Assembly: GCA_003260075.1 (NCBI GenBank)
Contig: QLIY01000128.1
Coordinates: 124,001 to 188,000, forward strand
Length of the DNA: 64,000 bases
Source of the DNA: Phallusia mammillata
Lineage: Eukaryota; Chordata; Ascidiacea; Phlebobranchia; Ascidiidae
Reading direction: 5' to 3'
Below, in pieces: positions 47,401 to 57,592 of this stretch. The notes beneath the pieces were generated by a model. It saw only the letters and a program-made list of their open reading frames with translations, was not told the origin of the DNA and did not search any database. The stretch's first letter is position 1. The number at the start of each line of letters is the position of its first letter. The translations under genes and the position numbers were made by a program.

Positions 47401-50400
47401 GCAAATTAGACTTGACTGATAAGTTTATAAGTGGTGTAACATGTTTTTTTTGCCCTGTTTGTTTGGTGTAAGACTGTAAGGCCAATTGCAGTCTCCAGTC
47501 TCCAGTTTTTCTGCGAAATAGGAAATCTTTTTTTGTTTTGCACGGGGGGGGGGTAGTGGTGTAACATGTTTTTTTTGCCCAGTTTGTTTGGTGTAAGACT
47601 GTAAGGCCAATTGCAGTCTCCAGTTTTTCTGCGAAATAGGAAATCTTTTTTTGTTTTGCACATTGTGGTTAAAAATTGGTAAAAAAAGTAGACTTTTTGG
47701 ATTTTTATCTTTTCATTTTCACACTTCTTTTGTTGGTTATTTATCCTACAAAATTTTATTTCAGCTCGACGGTTTATCAGCACCGGAATTATCTGCCACA
47801 AAACAATGCCTGGAACGACTTGTCGACGAACAGAAGGAAACAAACAGTAAGTTCCATTAATGGCGCTATTAGAGATAGGCCATACGGACGAATCCGTTTA
47901 ATCGCATAACCAATATGTCAAGCTATTTATGCATAAAACCAGACGAATTTCAAACAAATGCCAAATGTTGGAACTTTCGTTCTGTATGGTATAGTACGGA
48001 TTATACGAATAACTGGATTTATCTGTAGGCTATTACTAAAATTGTCTGGCCCCGAGTAAGCAGATAGTTGTTCCAGAATCTTAAAAGCTAGTATAAATCT
48101 TAGTTGATAGTTGAACAAGGGTCAATCTGACAATCTCCTAATTAATGTTGGCATACACTGAGTTTGCAGTAGGAAAGTTTCAAATTGATTTCACTTATTT
48201 GCAAGTCTAAACACAACTGTAATACAGTAAACCTCGGTTAATCCGGACCCGTTTAGACCAAATAATTTGCCGGGATTAACCGATGTCGACTAGTTTAAGT
48301 CTTACCACATTACAAATCATTTGTACCTCGAGTTTTGTCGGAATTGGTGTACTGGAATTAATTTGTAAGCACTATTTAGTATTTAGGTGGATTGAAGGCT
48401 TAAACTGTTTCTATTTTGCAGCGGGTTTAAACTTCCGCGTGGTGGAGCTAGAGACTTCAGTGCGAGATTCTCGTGAAGCTCACGCCCGTGACGTCACCGA
48501 AGCGAATGAGCGGTACAACAATGACGTCACCAGGCTGAAAGAAGAGCATGAAAGTGAACTGAAAATGTTCAACGAAACTTTGCAAGACATTACGCAACGT
48601 CTTACGAAGCAGGTACCATTTTTAAGAGTTTGCTGATATTATGATTTTTTAGGGTTAATATTGCTAGTAGCCTACTTTAACAACATATAAACGTATTTAA
48701 GTGATTTTGGTTGTTTTATTTGTGTAAAATTAGTATATATTTATTTTGTCCTACAGCTATAGGTAGCTATGTAGTTTTCAACGTGTAAGGATTAATTTAG
48801 CTAAAGCACAATTACTAAACAAGAAAAAAAACAGAACAAAATTTTTTTTTTCATTATAGGAAGAAGACCATGTAAAAGAAGTTGCAACGATCAAAGAAGA
48901 TTTTTCCAAGAAAATAGAAGGTACCGATCTGTGTTTTATCGTAACGAAAGGTTTTTGCTATTGACTGACTTTACCAAAAGGTTTCTCAATCAAGCTTTGT
49001 CCTGCACTGTTTTGTTGCTCCATGATGAAACTCCATGATGCTCCATGATGCCCAGTGTGAAGTCAGGCCCGAATTTAGCGTTTTGTTAAAACTTATTCCT
49101 GAACCTGGCCCGACTTACAACTATGGATAAACAAACAATAGTGAACCAGGCCCATTAAAGGCGTTATATCGAATCAAGTCGGTCTCCCAAGCACACTATA
49201 TAGCAGGGCACAGGCTAGAAAAACCTATTCAAACTCACGACAGGAATCTTTCCGGGACTCGCGCTCTACCAACTGAGCTGGGGGGGGGGCCATGATGAAA
49301 CTCCATGATGCTCCATGATGCCCAGTGTGAAGTCAGGCCCGAATTTAGCGTTTTGTTAAAACTTATTCCTGAACCTGGCCCGACTTACTACTCTGGGTAA
49401 ACAAACAATAGTGAACCAGGCCCATTAAAGTCGTTATATCGAATAAAGTCGGTCTCCCAGGCACACTATATAGCAGGGCATAGGCTAAAACCTATTCGAA
49501 CTCACGACAGGAATCTTTCCGGGACTCGCGCTCTACCAACTGAGCTACACAGGCTCAGTGGAGAATTGCCAAAAGTTGAATCACAAGCACCGTTGCCTGC
49601 CTATGTCAGCTTCGTAGTAGAGGATCGCTAGTTCGACTATTGGTCAGCTAAACAATATACACATGCTCGTTTGATGTACTGTACATGTGTATATGGAAGT
49701 ATTAGGTTTATTCTTTGAAAAAATCCTTGGCACCAGATGCTCATGAAAGGTCTCAACGACAGAATTTTAACTTTTAACATGCTTTTGTAGAACTCGAATC
49801 CAAACATGAAGCCGAAGTCGGGGGGGGGGCACATTAGGTTTATACTTTGCAAAAATCCTTGGCAATTTTAACTTTTTAACATGCTTTTGTAGAACTCGAA
49901 TCCAAACATGAAGCCGAAGTCGCTCAATTGCGCCTCGAGTGGTCGGATGAGCGAGAGGAAATGGAACGTGATACGGAAGATTTACGAAATAACCTAAAGA
50001 CTCGCGTGGAACAAAAAGTCGAGGTAACAAATAAATATAATCTGTATTTGCGAATTTGGTACATCCGTGTATTAGGTCCAATATGTCATATTGCGAGTCA
50101 TTATCTAACCCTCTTTTTAAACACCATTTACTAATAGCTGTGCAACGTTGAAACTAGTGATGCACCGAAGTTTCGGTTGGCCGAATATGCTGTTTTCCGA
50201 TGTTTCGGGCTTTGGCTATTTTGCCGCAAACACAATATCAGCACGGTAAAAAGTCCATTACTTGCGTAAATACCAATCAAGATTTGATAAATGTAACACT
50301 TTAACTGTTTTGATGATCTCGTATTCGGTTTTCAATTTTTTCTTTTTTTCTTGTATTGCACTGTTGAGCCTGGGTTTATGTAGTCACTGTAATTGAAAAC

Positions 50401-53400
50401 TAGTATGCCACCCGAGACAAGAAGACCCATCAGCATCTGTAACAACATATCGTATTTTGTTTCATTTAAACGTTATGATTTTGTCCCAACGGTAAAGTAA
50501 ATAACAGAAACAATAGCCAATGCTTCTATGATTGGCGCAATGGAACTTGTTATCTTTCCACCTTCTATGATACAGTTTAGGCCTTTATCAACAAAACCGT
50601 GTAGTTCTCCGCTGTGTTGACTATTCTTGCTGTAGAAATCTGTAATGTTACTTGTACTACCTCGAGGCAGTCGTGTAGAATATGTCCAAAACTGAGCCCA
50701 CCACAGCATGTGATTAAATCATACGAGGATTTTGCTATGGGCAATGGCGTATCAAGAGAAACCATTTCGTGATACAGAGTTCTGTCAAAGTAACAAAGAA
50801 AATCACTGGTTGTCACAAATTCTTTATTGTTGGAATTTGTGTGCTTGTTTTAGTTGTTGCGTTATTTCTTTCTTACATGTGTTTCGGTGTAGTCATTTCT
50901 ATTGCCAAACAGATTTGATATTTTGCTCATACAGTATTGGACCGTATTGAAAACCAGGTAACTTCTTACTACCAACCTGAACCAGGCTTTTTGTTATATA
51001 TTTGGATAAGGCCTTGAAATCGTTGGAAGAGTAATCTTAGAGTGCAGCTGATTTTATTTTATTTTTTCAATTGGTCAGGTACTTCAATGCATTTGGACAG
51101 ATACTAAAACTTGTAGTACGTCCACGACCGGTTAAATACTCAAAGACTAGTGCTAAACACATCTCTTGCGAGCGTGTAAAACTTCGCTATTTAAATAATG
51201 CTGTATTCAACCCACCGATAAACATTCTTGGTATTTGCAACCTCCAACATATCGTGGCACCCATCAAGACCATCAATTGGTCCAAGTCAGCCTTCGTTAC
51301 GTAATGCGACAGCACATCGGCCCGTTGCTGAAAATTTGATCGTGTTGAAATGAGAGATGAGTTTAAATTTCACCAGCATTTGGTTGTGGTCGAACCATGT
51401 TACAAAGATTTTGTAAATAAAAAGAAGGGACACATAGTAAAGTATGTTACCTTCAAGTATTGCATGGTTGTTAAACCTTCTAAACATGCTTTACCGAAAA
51501 GTTTGATTTGATTTACCGCAGGCAACGTCCAAAGCTGTTAGATCCTCAGTCTTCATGTCTTTGTATATCTCCATAATACCCTCCGTCATTTGAACTGACA
51601 AGTCAACACTCGCTGGGCTTTGTCGAGGTGTTTTGCTACTTTTTTGTACACTTCTTGATTTTGATTTGCTGAATCAGTCAGCTGACTCCACATTTGGGGA
51701 ACAATTTTTTGTTGGTCTGAGTCCATGGTTGTGCGTTTGGGCTGAATGAACAAGCCCAGTATATTACACAGGCTTTTGTGTGGCTATGACTACGGAAGTA
51801 TCTTATTACACCGACAAAAACGCTGCAACATTTTTTTGCAAATGTGCCATTAGGGTTTATGTTTATAGTTTACGATAACTATAGCAATTACAACAACAGT
51901 AACGTTACAGCAGTTACACAACAAATCACTTTGTTGCATTGCAACAAATCTTTTAAATCGCAAAAAGGTTGGTCCTTAAAACTAAAACTACTAAAACAAA
52001 GCGATAAAACCTTGCTGCATAGGCGCCGAGTTTTACAAAAATGCAAGGTGACGGACGTAAAATATGACGTCAATTGATGTGGCGTCACCAATACGGGCAA
52101 CCGCAAGAGCTCAAACTTCAAAAAGAGCTAGGGGTGCAAGCTGTTTAAAACAAAATTTGCATAACTGCAAATCACTTAAAAATTTCAGTGTCCGACTTTT
52201 TACCTAAAGTTGATTTGATTTGCAGGAGCTTATGCAGCCATATCGGAACGCACACGAGGAAAACAAAAGTCTACGCGCTGTACTTGAAATGAAAAGTGCC
52301 GAGTTGCATAAAACGCAACTTGAGGTAAGAGCCATTGTGATTTATCTGTACAGGATGCTGTCATCTTGTCTAAAGAGCTTGTGTTTTATTAACTTTAAAG
52401 CATTACTATGTGAAACAATAAGTAAAATGCAATTGTATATTCAATTTTGGTATGATGCAGTAATGTAACTCGTCAGTAATCTATTGGTGGCAAAATTTGC
52501 ATTGTAGGTTGTTTGTTAAAGTTTATTAAGAGATAAACAATACTATACGACTTTTTAAACTGTACAAATGTTAAGGTCTTTAACAAGAACACTGTAACTT
52601 GTTTGCCGCATAAAACAAAAAATAAGGCTATGCCAAGTTACAGAATAGGTCTGTAATAGACATGTTTTAAGCCAGCGGTTTCCGCCCTTACGAATAAAAA
52701 AACATTTTCATTCCTCCCTTATATACTATATAATAGATGCTAAATGGTCTTTTATCAACTTTACAGGCCATAATCCCAGAGCTAAAGTGTCTATTTGCAA
52801 ACCACATGTAAAAATTAAACTAAATTCCTCCCTGGATGGAAACCACTGTATTAACTATTACTTTGACATGCTTCTGACTTATTAATCAGTGGTTTATGAC
52901 GCAACAATACCTTGAAAATGTGATTGCAGATCTCACAACAGAGCGATCAACACCACGAAGTACGAACTCTGCGCGATCACGTGATCAGCTTACAGCAGAA
53001 AAACGAGGACCTGACATCGCAGGTCAACGACAAGTCAAGTGAACACAGGTAATGTATGAAGTAAAGTCGTTTGAACCTTTAAGTAGTATCTTATTTATAC
53101 ACCGTTATAACTTTGTGTTCAATTTATTACGTTTTCTAATGCAGAAAATTGCAGTGGGCTTAAGAATTTACGCGTTCTGTAGATTTAAACTTTAAATCGT
53201 ACCTAAAACCTAAAAAAAGTCGTGGATAGACTTTTTTCAGAAAAGTGTTCAGAAACACAGTAAAGCTCGGTTAAACGTGATTCGGTTAAACCCAGATCTT
53301 CCCTAATTCCGACAAAACTTGAGCTACAAATGATTTGTAATGTGGTAAGGCTTTAACTAATCGACATCGGTTAATTCGCAAAATTTGTTTGGTCCAAATG

Positions 53401-54636
53401 GGTCCCTATTAACCGGCGTTTACTGTATTGTTAAAAAACGGTTTGCCACATAGTCAAAGGACCCCATATTAAATTAATCATAGCAACTATTGGTACTACT
53501 GCTTTTAATATGATGCACAATACGCCAGGCCTATTGAATGCGTAATACCAAATCAAGCCAAGCATTCCCATATGGTAAAGCGTAGGCTTTAAAAAATCCA
53601 ACCCGCGGTGGGATTCGAACCCACGACAGTAGATGGGGTTTTCTGTAGGTGGTTTACGTTATAACCACAACGCTTGATACATAAACTTCATCCGCTAGTT
53701 TTCAGTCGTAATCGCCAGGAAGTTTGCTTGACAACTTTACGCCCGCCTTGCTGTGTGACGTAATGCGCTCATTTCACAGCCTGTAATTATGGGGATTTCG
53801 TTGTACGTTGCTGTAAGGCTGTAACTTTCATCGAAATAGTTTTTGCTTTATCTGTTTTGGCAAACATTTTTGTTTTACGATCCGGCATTTGATGCGCAAA
53901 TACGGTTTGGGTGCGATGTCGCACTGTCTTTGTATACTGTGTAGTTTTTTAAAATACCATATACCTGTGAACTGTATTCTGGTTGCGTGCCTGAACGGGG
54001 GGGGGGGGGGTCTGTTTTGGCAAACATTCTTGTTTTACGATCCGGCATTTGATGCCCAAATACGGTTTGGGTGCGATGTCGCACTGTCTTTGTAAACTGT
54101 GTAGTTTTTTAAAATACCATATACCCGTGAACTGTATTCTGGTTGCGTGCCTGAACGGGGTTTCACAAAATATTATTTCACCTGTGAATTTGTATTCTGG
54201 CTGTGTTTTTGATAAGGATTTACAAAATAGAATTTTACCCATTAGTTAGTTTTGGCTGCGTTCCTGAAAAGGGTTTCACAAAATATAATCCCACCTGCAA
54301 AATTTGTTTTGACTGCGTTCCTCAAAAAAGAGTTTCACAAAAAAATTTTCCCTCCAATTTAGATCGATGAAGCAAACCATCCAGCAATTGCGACAGGACC
54401 TCGAAGAACAAAAACACCAAAATAACAATCAACAACAGCGCATAGAGGAGCTTCTTTATCGCATCAACTCTAACAGCCCCTCCCCAGCGTCCCCTTTTAA
54501 CCCCATTTTCACCCCCTCACCCACCCAGCCAGGGGGTGGGGGCGATGTTTTCGATACCCCGATTCGAAAAAAGCAATTCGGGCATAACAACGGTCACTCG
54601 GCTGTAGCGACGTCACGTGAAAATGGCACCCACTGA
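28156..54636 (+). CDS. MTUS1/2: MTUS1/MTUS2-like (ATIP/TIP150 family) microtubule-associated coiled-coil protein
   Basis: Long-form exons: 28156-28239, 28315-28348, 28411-28526, 29593-29700, 30323-30410, 30660-30764, 31211-31588, 32971-33074, 35349-35540, 36271-36394, 37352-37414, 37884-37994, 41523-41669, 41773-41898, 42388-42491, 47765-47846, 48422-48612, 48860-48920, 49893-50023, 52226-52324, 52930-53048, 54363-54636. All phases match; total 2841 nt, of which 67 are a poly-G artefact in exon 35349-35540. The N-terminal two-thirds is Ser/Thr/Pro/Lys-rich and disordered in character. The last eight exons form a heptad-rich coiled coil. SLRAVLEMKSAELHKTQLE and the tail QQQRIEELLYRINSNSPSP align by eye with the conserved C-terminal coiled coil of human MTUS1, the basis for the call. 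Family members bind microtubules, and MTUS2 binds EB1; a possible SxIP-type motif (SPIP) lies in exon 29593-29700. The first intron uses a GC donor. Identity of the coiled-coil half is fairly sure; joining all N-terminal exons to it rests on phase and reading frame only. Confidence 0.8.
28698..28760 (+). repeat. 3' part of the 62100-62260 repeat
   Basis: Shares AACTTGAT, ATGCCTGG and AGCAATAGCTTAT with 62211-62245. It lies in an intron of the MTUS-like gene. Confidence 0.6.
28879..29496. mobile_element. Outer hAT-like element interrupted by the 29048-29407 insertion
   Basis: Begins CAGTGGTTCTCATTC and ends AAGAACCACTG. The interior before and after the nested element repeats GTGGTACG/GGTATG units. 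It lies in an intron of the MTUS-like gene. Confidence 0.65.
29048..29407. mobile_element. Non-autonomous hAT element with perfect 8-bp target duplication, nested in another element
   Basis: Terminal inverted repeats CAGTGGTTCCCAAAC and GTTTGGGAACCACTG bound 360 bp. GTCTACCC flanks it on both sides (29040-29047 and 29408-29415), the 8-bp duplication expected of hAT insertion. Inside, TGGCCTAGTGGTCTAAG near 29279 resembles a tRNA A box, perhaps a trapped SINE piece. No transposase frame. Confidence 0.9.
29933..30141 (-). mobile_element. hAT-type MITE, family A, inverted copy
   Basis: Reverse-complement copy of the 9143-9368 family, bounded by CAGTGGTTCCCA and TTGGGAACCGTTG. It lies in an MTUS-like intron. 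Confidence 0.8.
31211..31588 (+). other. Exon encoding an N-x-T-[F/Y] motif array in the MTUS-like protein
   Basis: This 378-nt exon encodes 125 residues with NATF, NATY, NSTY, NATF, NATF and NTTF spaced irregularly over about 85 residues; a further NTTY ends the preceding exon (30660-30764). Asn at -2 and a hydrophobic residue at +1 around Ser/Thr is a known preference of Polo-like kinase 1, so this could be a multisite phosphorylation region. That function is inference. The motif also matches the N-glycosylation sequon, but a cytosolic microtubule protein should not be glycosylated there. Confidence 0.75.
35432..35498 (+). other. 67-nt poly-G insertion inside a coding exon (assembly artefact)
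   Basis: The G run interrupts exon 35349-35540. The six codons before it (KKPPRM) are nearly repeated just after it (NPPRMN), as at other G-run junctions in the window. Real exon sequence probably runs KKPPRMNTAAMSRIQ without glycine repeats. Confidence 0.8.
36455..37030 (+). repeat. Dispersed repeat hosting the family D insertion; related copy at about 61575-61735
   Basis: TTATTGTCCAT-GTGTA and CAATCAAACT, GGGCTTCTCAAAA-CGATTC, GGTTCGGGC segments are shared in the same order with 61602-61720, which contains no MITE. The first half is doubled by stitching. Confidence 0.7.
36738..36904. mobile_element. Mariner/pogo-type MITE, family D, 167 bp with TA duplication
   Basis: Starts CAGTAAACCCTGGTTAA and ends AAACCGAGATTTACTG, flanked by TA on each side. 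The host sequence around it recurs without the element at about 61600-61640, giving an empty site with a single TA. A truncated stitched copy lies at 36500-36639 before the G run 36640-36649. Confidence 0.9.
37615..37830 (+). repeat. SINE-like repeat with tRNA T-arm
   Basis: Contains ACGCCAGGCCCATTGAAGAC, a T-arm GTGGGTTCGAATCCCACCGC near 37677-37696, and GTCGTGATTGCTGGTCTGCG. Related to 16105-16365 and 53520-53690. Confidence 0.65.
38121..38285. promoter_or_regulatory. Candidate internal promoter elements: E-box, CCAAT and CRE sites
   Basis: CACGTG at 38121-38126, an inverted CCAAT (ATTGG) at 38145-38149, a perfect palindromic CRE TGACGTCA at 38252-38259 and a near-CRE TTACGTCA at 38278-38285 lie within 165 bp. 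They sit about 0.7 kb upstream of a possible alternative first exon (38958) of the MTUS-like gene. The sites are seen directly; promoter function is inferred from clustering and position. Confidence 0.4.
38958..39087 (+). CDS. MTUS1/2: Probable alternative first coding exon of the MTUS-like gene (medium form)
   Basis: ATG at 38958 has an in-frame upstream stop and opens 43 codons (MNTMPKVYPSNETAIPGSDG...) ending in a GTTAGT donor in phase 1, the phase accepted by exon 41523. The same bases could serve as an internal exon from an acceptor at 38976, but the tract before it is purine-rich and poor. A start exon is therefore preferred. Joined to the downstream exons it gives 487 aa in frame. It contains TAIP, an SxIP-like EB1-binding core. 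Vertebrate MTUS1 also uses several promoters feeding one coiled coil. Confidence 0.5.
39691..39751. repeat. Family D MITE right-end fragment
   Basis: GTCCGGATCAGGCCAAGG through TTTAACCGAGGGTTACTG. Confidence 0.7.
40596..40684 (+). CDS. Possible alternative terminal exon of the MTUS-like gene
   Basis: A good pyrimidine tract and TTTAG acceptor (to 40595) lead, in phase 1, into 29 codons (GLTQAALANNAQQQAAKNAH..., ending TGER) and a TAA at 40682-40684. It would cap transcripts from exon 37884-37994 or 38958-39087 and give a protein lacking the coiled coil. No AATAAA is near. This may be a chance open frame. Confidence 0.25.
42153..42334 (+). mobile_element. hAT-type MITE, family A, truncated copy
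   Basis: Starts TAGTGGTTCCCAACCTTTTT and contains CATAGTAGATGCTAAACC. The right end is missing just before the splice acceptor of exon 42388-42491. Confidence 0.75.
42540..44040 (+). repeat. Stitched duplicates in the intron after exon 42388-42491
   Basis: Copies across the N at 42577, across the G run 42948-42957 (about 42685-42947 with 42958-43217) and across 43875-43884 (about 43727-43874 with 43885-44035). Confidence 0.75.
43290..43462 (-). other. Possible orphan coding segment, minus strand
   Basis: One minus-strand frame reads without stops HSETYNRVEDPHTISGITQQ and on to FQEEYRHTYKFRLYIN before a GTATAC that could be a donor; a TTAACAG lies upstream. The composition looks protein-like, but I recognise no family and a second open frame overlaps it. 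Confidence 0.2.
45419..45508 (+). CDS. MTUS1/2: Alternative first coding exon with myristoylation-type N terminus (short MTUS-like form)
   Basis: ATG at 45419 is preceded by an in-frame TGA and opens 30 codons ending in a donor in phase 0, exactly the phase of exon 47765. The short form would be 348 aa, close in plan to human ATIP1, which is mostly coiled coil. The N terminus reads MGASPSKCRRRKSVLCCVR. Gly2, Ser6 and Lys7 fit the N-myristoylation consensus, and Cys8, the Arg cluster and the Cys-Cys pair are typical of palmitoylated, membrane-binding N termini. Membrane anchoring is inference. The alternative is a chance ORF, but the matching phase, upstream stop and motif together argue against that. 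Confidence 0.6.
46500..47850 (+). repeat. Multiply stitched region before MTUS-like exon 47765
   Basis: Segments of about 46360-47160 recur between the G runs 46494-46504, 47160-47171, 47227-47237 and 47544-47553 and at the N 47069; 47172-47226 copies about 45745-45787 from further upstream. The acceptor of exon 47765 appears in both a broken and a complete copy. Confidence 0.75.
48225..48360. mobile_element. Mariner/pogo-type MITE, family D, truncated
   Basis: Starts CAGTAAACCTCGGTTAATCC after a TA and shares CTTACCACATTACAAATCAT. Lies just upstream of exon 48422-48612. Confidence 0.75.
49155..49560 (-). repeat. tRNA-headed SINE, two stitched copies
   Basis: On the minus strand, about 49560-49490 reads GTAGCTCAGTTGGTAGAGCG (A box), a 5-bp anticodon-like stem and GTGAGTTCGAATAGG (B box). 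A tail containing AATGGGCCTGGTTCACTATT follows. The unit is repeated before the G run 49280-49289. Confidence 0.75.
49791..49819 (+). repeat. Truncated copy of MTUS-like exon 49893-50023
   Basis: The first 29 bases of the exon, with the upstream TTTTGTAG acceptor, occur here and stop at the G run 49820-49829. The complete exon follows at 49893. Similar truncated pieces of other exons sit at 42578-42586 (after the N at 42577) and 47154-47160. Confidence 0.8.
50258..51726 (-). pseudogene. METTL27-like (WBSCR27) SAM-dependent methyltransferase pseudogene
   Basis: Four exon-like blocks lie antisense in an intron of the MTUS-like gene: 51527-51726, 51216-51327, 50661-50781 and about 50258-50436. 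Splice phases agree for the first three junctions. Block 1 contains VDLSVQMTEGIMEIYKDM and the SAM motif ALDVAC; block 2 continues TGRCAVALRNEG, stop, LGPIDGLDGCHDMLEV; block 3 gives TLYHEMVSLDTPLP and SSYDLITCCGGLSFGHILHD; block 4 gives LVSGGILVFNYSDYINPGS. These follow the order of human METTL27 (DVACGTG, GVDGSPGML, ALSDG, PGGLV). Defects: the codon across the first intron makes Ala for the motif Gly; in-frame TGA at 51287-51289; block 1's likely ATG (51724-51726, MDSDQQKIV) is in another frame from the motif; and block 4 shifts frame in a poly-A tract near 50340-50355. Retained introns point to an unprocessed duplicate. The family's substrate is not known to me. Confidence 0.7.
52673..52848 (+). 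mobile_element. hAT-type MITE, family A, degenerate copy
   Basis: Starts CAGCGGTTTCC and ends GGAAACCACTG, with the family's internal segments. It lies in an MTUS-like intron. Confidence 0.75.
53258..53425. mobile_element. Mariner/pogo-type MITE, family D
   Basis: Starts CAGTAAAGCTCGGTTAAAC and ends CCGGCGTTTACTG before TA. Confidence 0.8.
53520..53690 (-). repeat. SINE-like repeat with tRNA T-arm
   Basis: TACGCCAGGCCTATTGAATG, then on the minus strand CGTGGGTTCGAATCCCACCG near 53605-53625. Lies in an MTUS-like intron. Confidence 0.65.
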
Positions 54637-57321
54637 AAATTGTCCACGTGGCGAGCTGCCATTGGCTAGTACTAAATTTCTACGCAAACAATCTGTCGTG
54701 TGCTTCAGGGCTGGGAAAATTTAAACACATCAAATAAGTATCCTTTTTTCGATATTTTCACCAAATAATTTTTATAAAGACTCACATTATTAAAGACTAT
54801 TTAAGAAAGCAACAATTGAAAGACTTTTCGCGTTGTAAAAAATGCTTAGATTAATTCCATACTTCAAAAAAAAAAAACTTTTTTTGCTAAATTTATTGTA
54901 AGACACTCGTTTTTGTCAAGCCATATTTTGGCAAACACTACAATGCTATATTTTTGCTGGCTTTAAAACATGGTACGAACAATAACTATGCTTATATGCC
55001 CGCCTTAAACGGTGACCCAAGATCATAGCTGATGCTAATATTCAGCTTCTTGGAGCAAATGACACGTTAATCAGTATAATACTTGACTTGGTTGGTTTGT
55101 AAACTTTTCTTTAAATTGTCAAATTAAATATCGATAAATCACTGCTATACCTACAATGGTAGTTCTCTAAATACCGCCGTTTGTGTAGTAATAGTGTGTT
55201 AAATTGACTGCCTGTTAATGCATGTGTGTCAGTGGTATATTGAAAATGCTTGGTGGCCGGCTACTCTAAGGCTACATTTAGGGTTAAAAATGCAATGCGC
55301 TGCCGTTAAAGTGACTTGCTATGTGTTTTCTAATGTACTTGGGTGCGTTGCTTGCAGTAGGCGGCTTCGGTATTGGTTGTGTTATGTTATCTTAGTATTA
55401 AAGTAATTTAAGTATTTATAGCAAGGCGAAACTATTATTCTCGCGTACATTTGATGCAATTCAGAAACTCTTGCAAAACCACCATTTGAATTTATATTGG
55501 TACACACACAACATTTCAAAGTAAAAAAAAACGTATTTTGTCATCTCAACTTAGTATTACGCTGCAATTATTGTTCAAATTTGCAGTGAAACAACACATT
55601 TGTCAGTACTTTGCTAACTGCAACTGGTCAAGAAACTTAGGGCCATCTTTTCGCCTTTTGGGCTTAATTATCACGTTGCCTTACCAAACTTGTGGTTAGA
55701 TTATGCAGTATTGTCACACGATATGCTCGTATGCTTTCTAACTGACTCTTTACCTTTTTTCCTTATTTATTGACACCCTTCCCCCTGTACAAACAACTTA
55801 CAAAATTTTAGTCATGCCTTGGCATTTGCTGTGATATGATTTTGTATTAGCAATTGAATAATATTAATCACGTATTCATTATTGCTTTGACAACACATCG
55901 TTTTTGGCATCCATGAATTGATTTAGTACTGAAGTAACAAGCAAGTTACTAAATTTGAAGGTACAAAAAAAGTTTTTCTACGATCAAAGCAATTTTTAAG
56001 TCCATTTTAAGATGCTCGTTTTGAAATGTAACTGGTTTGGAATCGTAGAAAAATTCTTCATCCAGTTTTCAGTTTCAATTTTGCATCACTTCCCTAAAGC
56101 ACAACAACAAATTGGCCAAATAGAATTGGACAACCATGCTAAATGGAAAAAAAAACTTCAAATTGACTAATCAATGTTTCAGCTTTGTCGATAGGAAACA
56201 AATTATCTTGCCAACCGCGACAACTGGAAATTTCAATCAATTTTAATGGATTTGTATTACGGTTGTAAAGCTTTTCTAGCATTGCTGCATCAGAAGGCAA
56301 AAATCAAAACAGCTAAAAAGTGATTTACTCCAATTAATACGAGTATTTGTTGTGTAATAATGCACCCTGGTAATGGACTCGTTGGCGAAGTTCTATTTGT
56401 TCGACTTATTGTGAAAATTGTTCGCAAATCTTTATGTTCGGTTCTATGCTTACTCGTGCTAATAAATTTTGCGCAATTTTGGTTGAATTTGTCTTGTTTT
56501 GTTGGTAAAGCAGAAAAAAACCGTGCCTACATGGGTAAATTATAACCACACAGAACTGTTAATTAACCCTATTGTATTCTGGTGCAGTAAAACTAATGAG
56601 AAATGTTCTTTATAGGATTTTTTTAATCTCGTTTGTTGACTTGCCTCCTACTCACAACAAAATATGCTATCTTTAACCACGATATAAGTAATTGTGACAA
56701 GAGTTTTCGTAGGTAAAGCATTTGTAACTTACTCACAAAAGCTTGCTTTGTTTAAAAATCTGTAAATATTTGGCCAAGGAACAGTAAAGTGCAATCAAAT
56801 CTAATTCTTATTAGTTGCACTTTATCGATGCTTGGGTCGTTTTGCTGTGTACCTTTTGTCGTGGTTCAAACTTTGTTGTTTCTACATGGATAAGCATAAC
56901 TACACTGTCAGTCATGCAACCCAATGTGGCAATAGCAACCAACGCAAAGAGACTATTTATTGACATTTACGCTTTTCTTCCTGTAACGTATAGGCTAACA
57001 TCCGGTGTGAGGAAGGCAGTATGTATAATATGCATGTCAACAGTCTACATTTCGATTTGAACCTGACAAGCTATCAAGCTTACGCAAACCAACGCAGGTT
57101 TATTTTCCTAAATAGGCAGAAATACTTTACATAATCCCAACACGGCCGTTTTCGATTCTTTTCAAGTGCCGTCTGTCAGGCCGGCCAATTAAAGACATGA
57201 TTGACACCTGGTACAAATTACAGGTGGCAGGCAGGCAACCTAACGACACCACAAGATCTTCGTTATGGTGTGACAGCCTCGTGGCCTGCCTAATTGCATC
57301 ATAGGCAATGGGCATGTGGGT

Positions 57322-57357
<36 letters not shown>

Positions 57358-57592
57358 ATGGCCATGTGGGTACTAAAGGGCTTGAACTAGCTCAAACTGT
57401 TCAATCAGGCAGCTCTCTTGGCGCTACACAAGAGAAAAACGAGCTGAACCATCGAGTGTAAGTCAGTTCCTGTTGAGAATGGAGAGTGAATGAGCGTAAG
57501 CGCTGTTTCACGCTGCAAAGCTTGTTGGTTAAGTCAGTTCACGAAGTTAAAAAGAGCCTATAGAAGCCTACATAGTGTACCGCAGCATTAAA
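54637..57592. other. Intergenic region between the MTUS-like gene and the NLR gene
   Basis: AT-rich, including the MTUS-like 3' UTR, for which I see no convincing polyadenylation signal. A 34-G run lies at 57322-57355 with GGCAATGG(C/G)CATGTGGGT on both sides, the same junction pattern as elsewhere. The last 120 bp or so are probably the NLR 5' UTR. No other gene or RNA could be supported. Confidence 0.5.

Noticed and set aside
49490-49560. Functional tRNA gene on the minus strand
   Set aside because: A and B boxes are present but the T-arm does not pair well, the anticodon loop lacks T at position 33, and a SINE-type tail follows; a tRNA-derived SINE fits better.
53590-53640. tRNA gene suggested by GGTTCGAATCCC
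   Set aside because: Only the T-arm is well formed; no convincing D-arm or acceptor stem, and related copies elsewhere show it belongs to a SINE.
56360-57060. Hydrophobic short frames between MTUS-like and NLR genes
   Set aside because: AT-rich sequence gives Phe/Leu-rich chance frames; no splice sites or homology seen.
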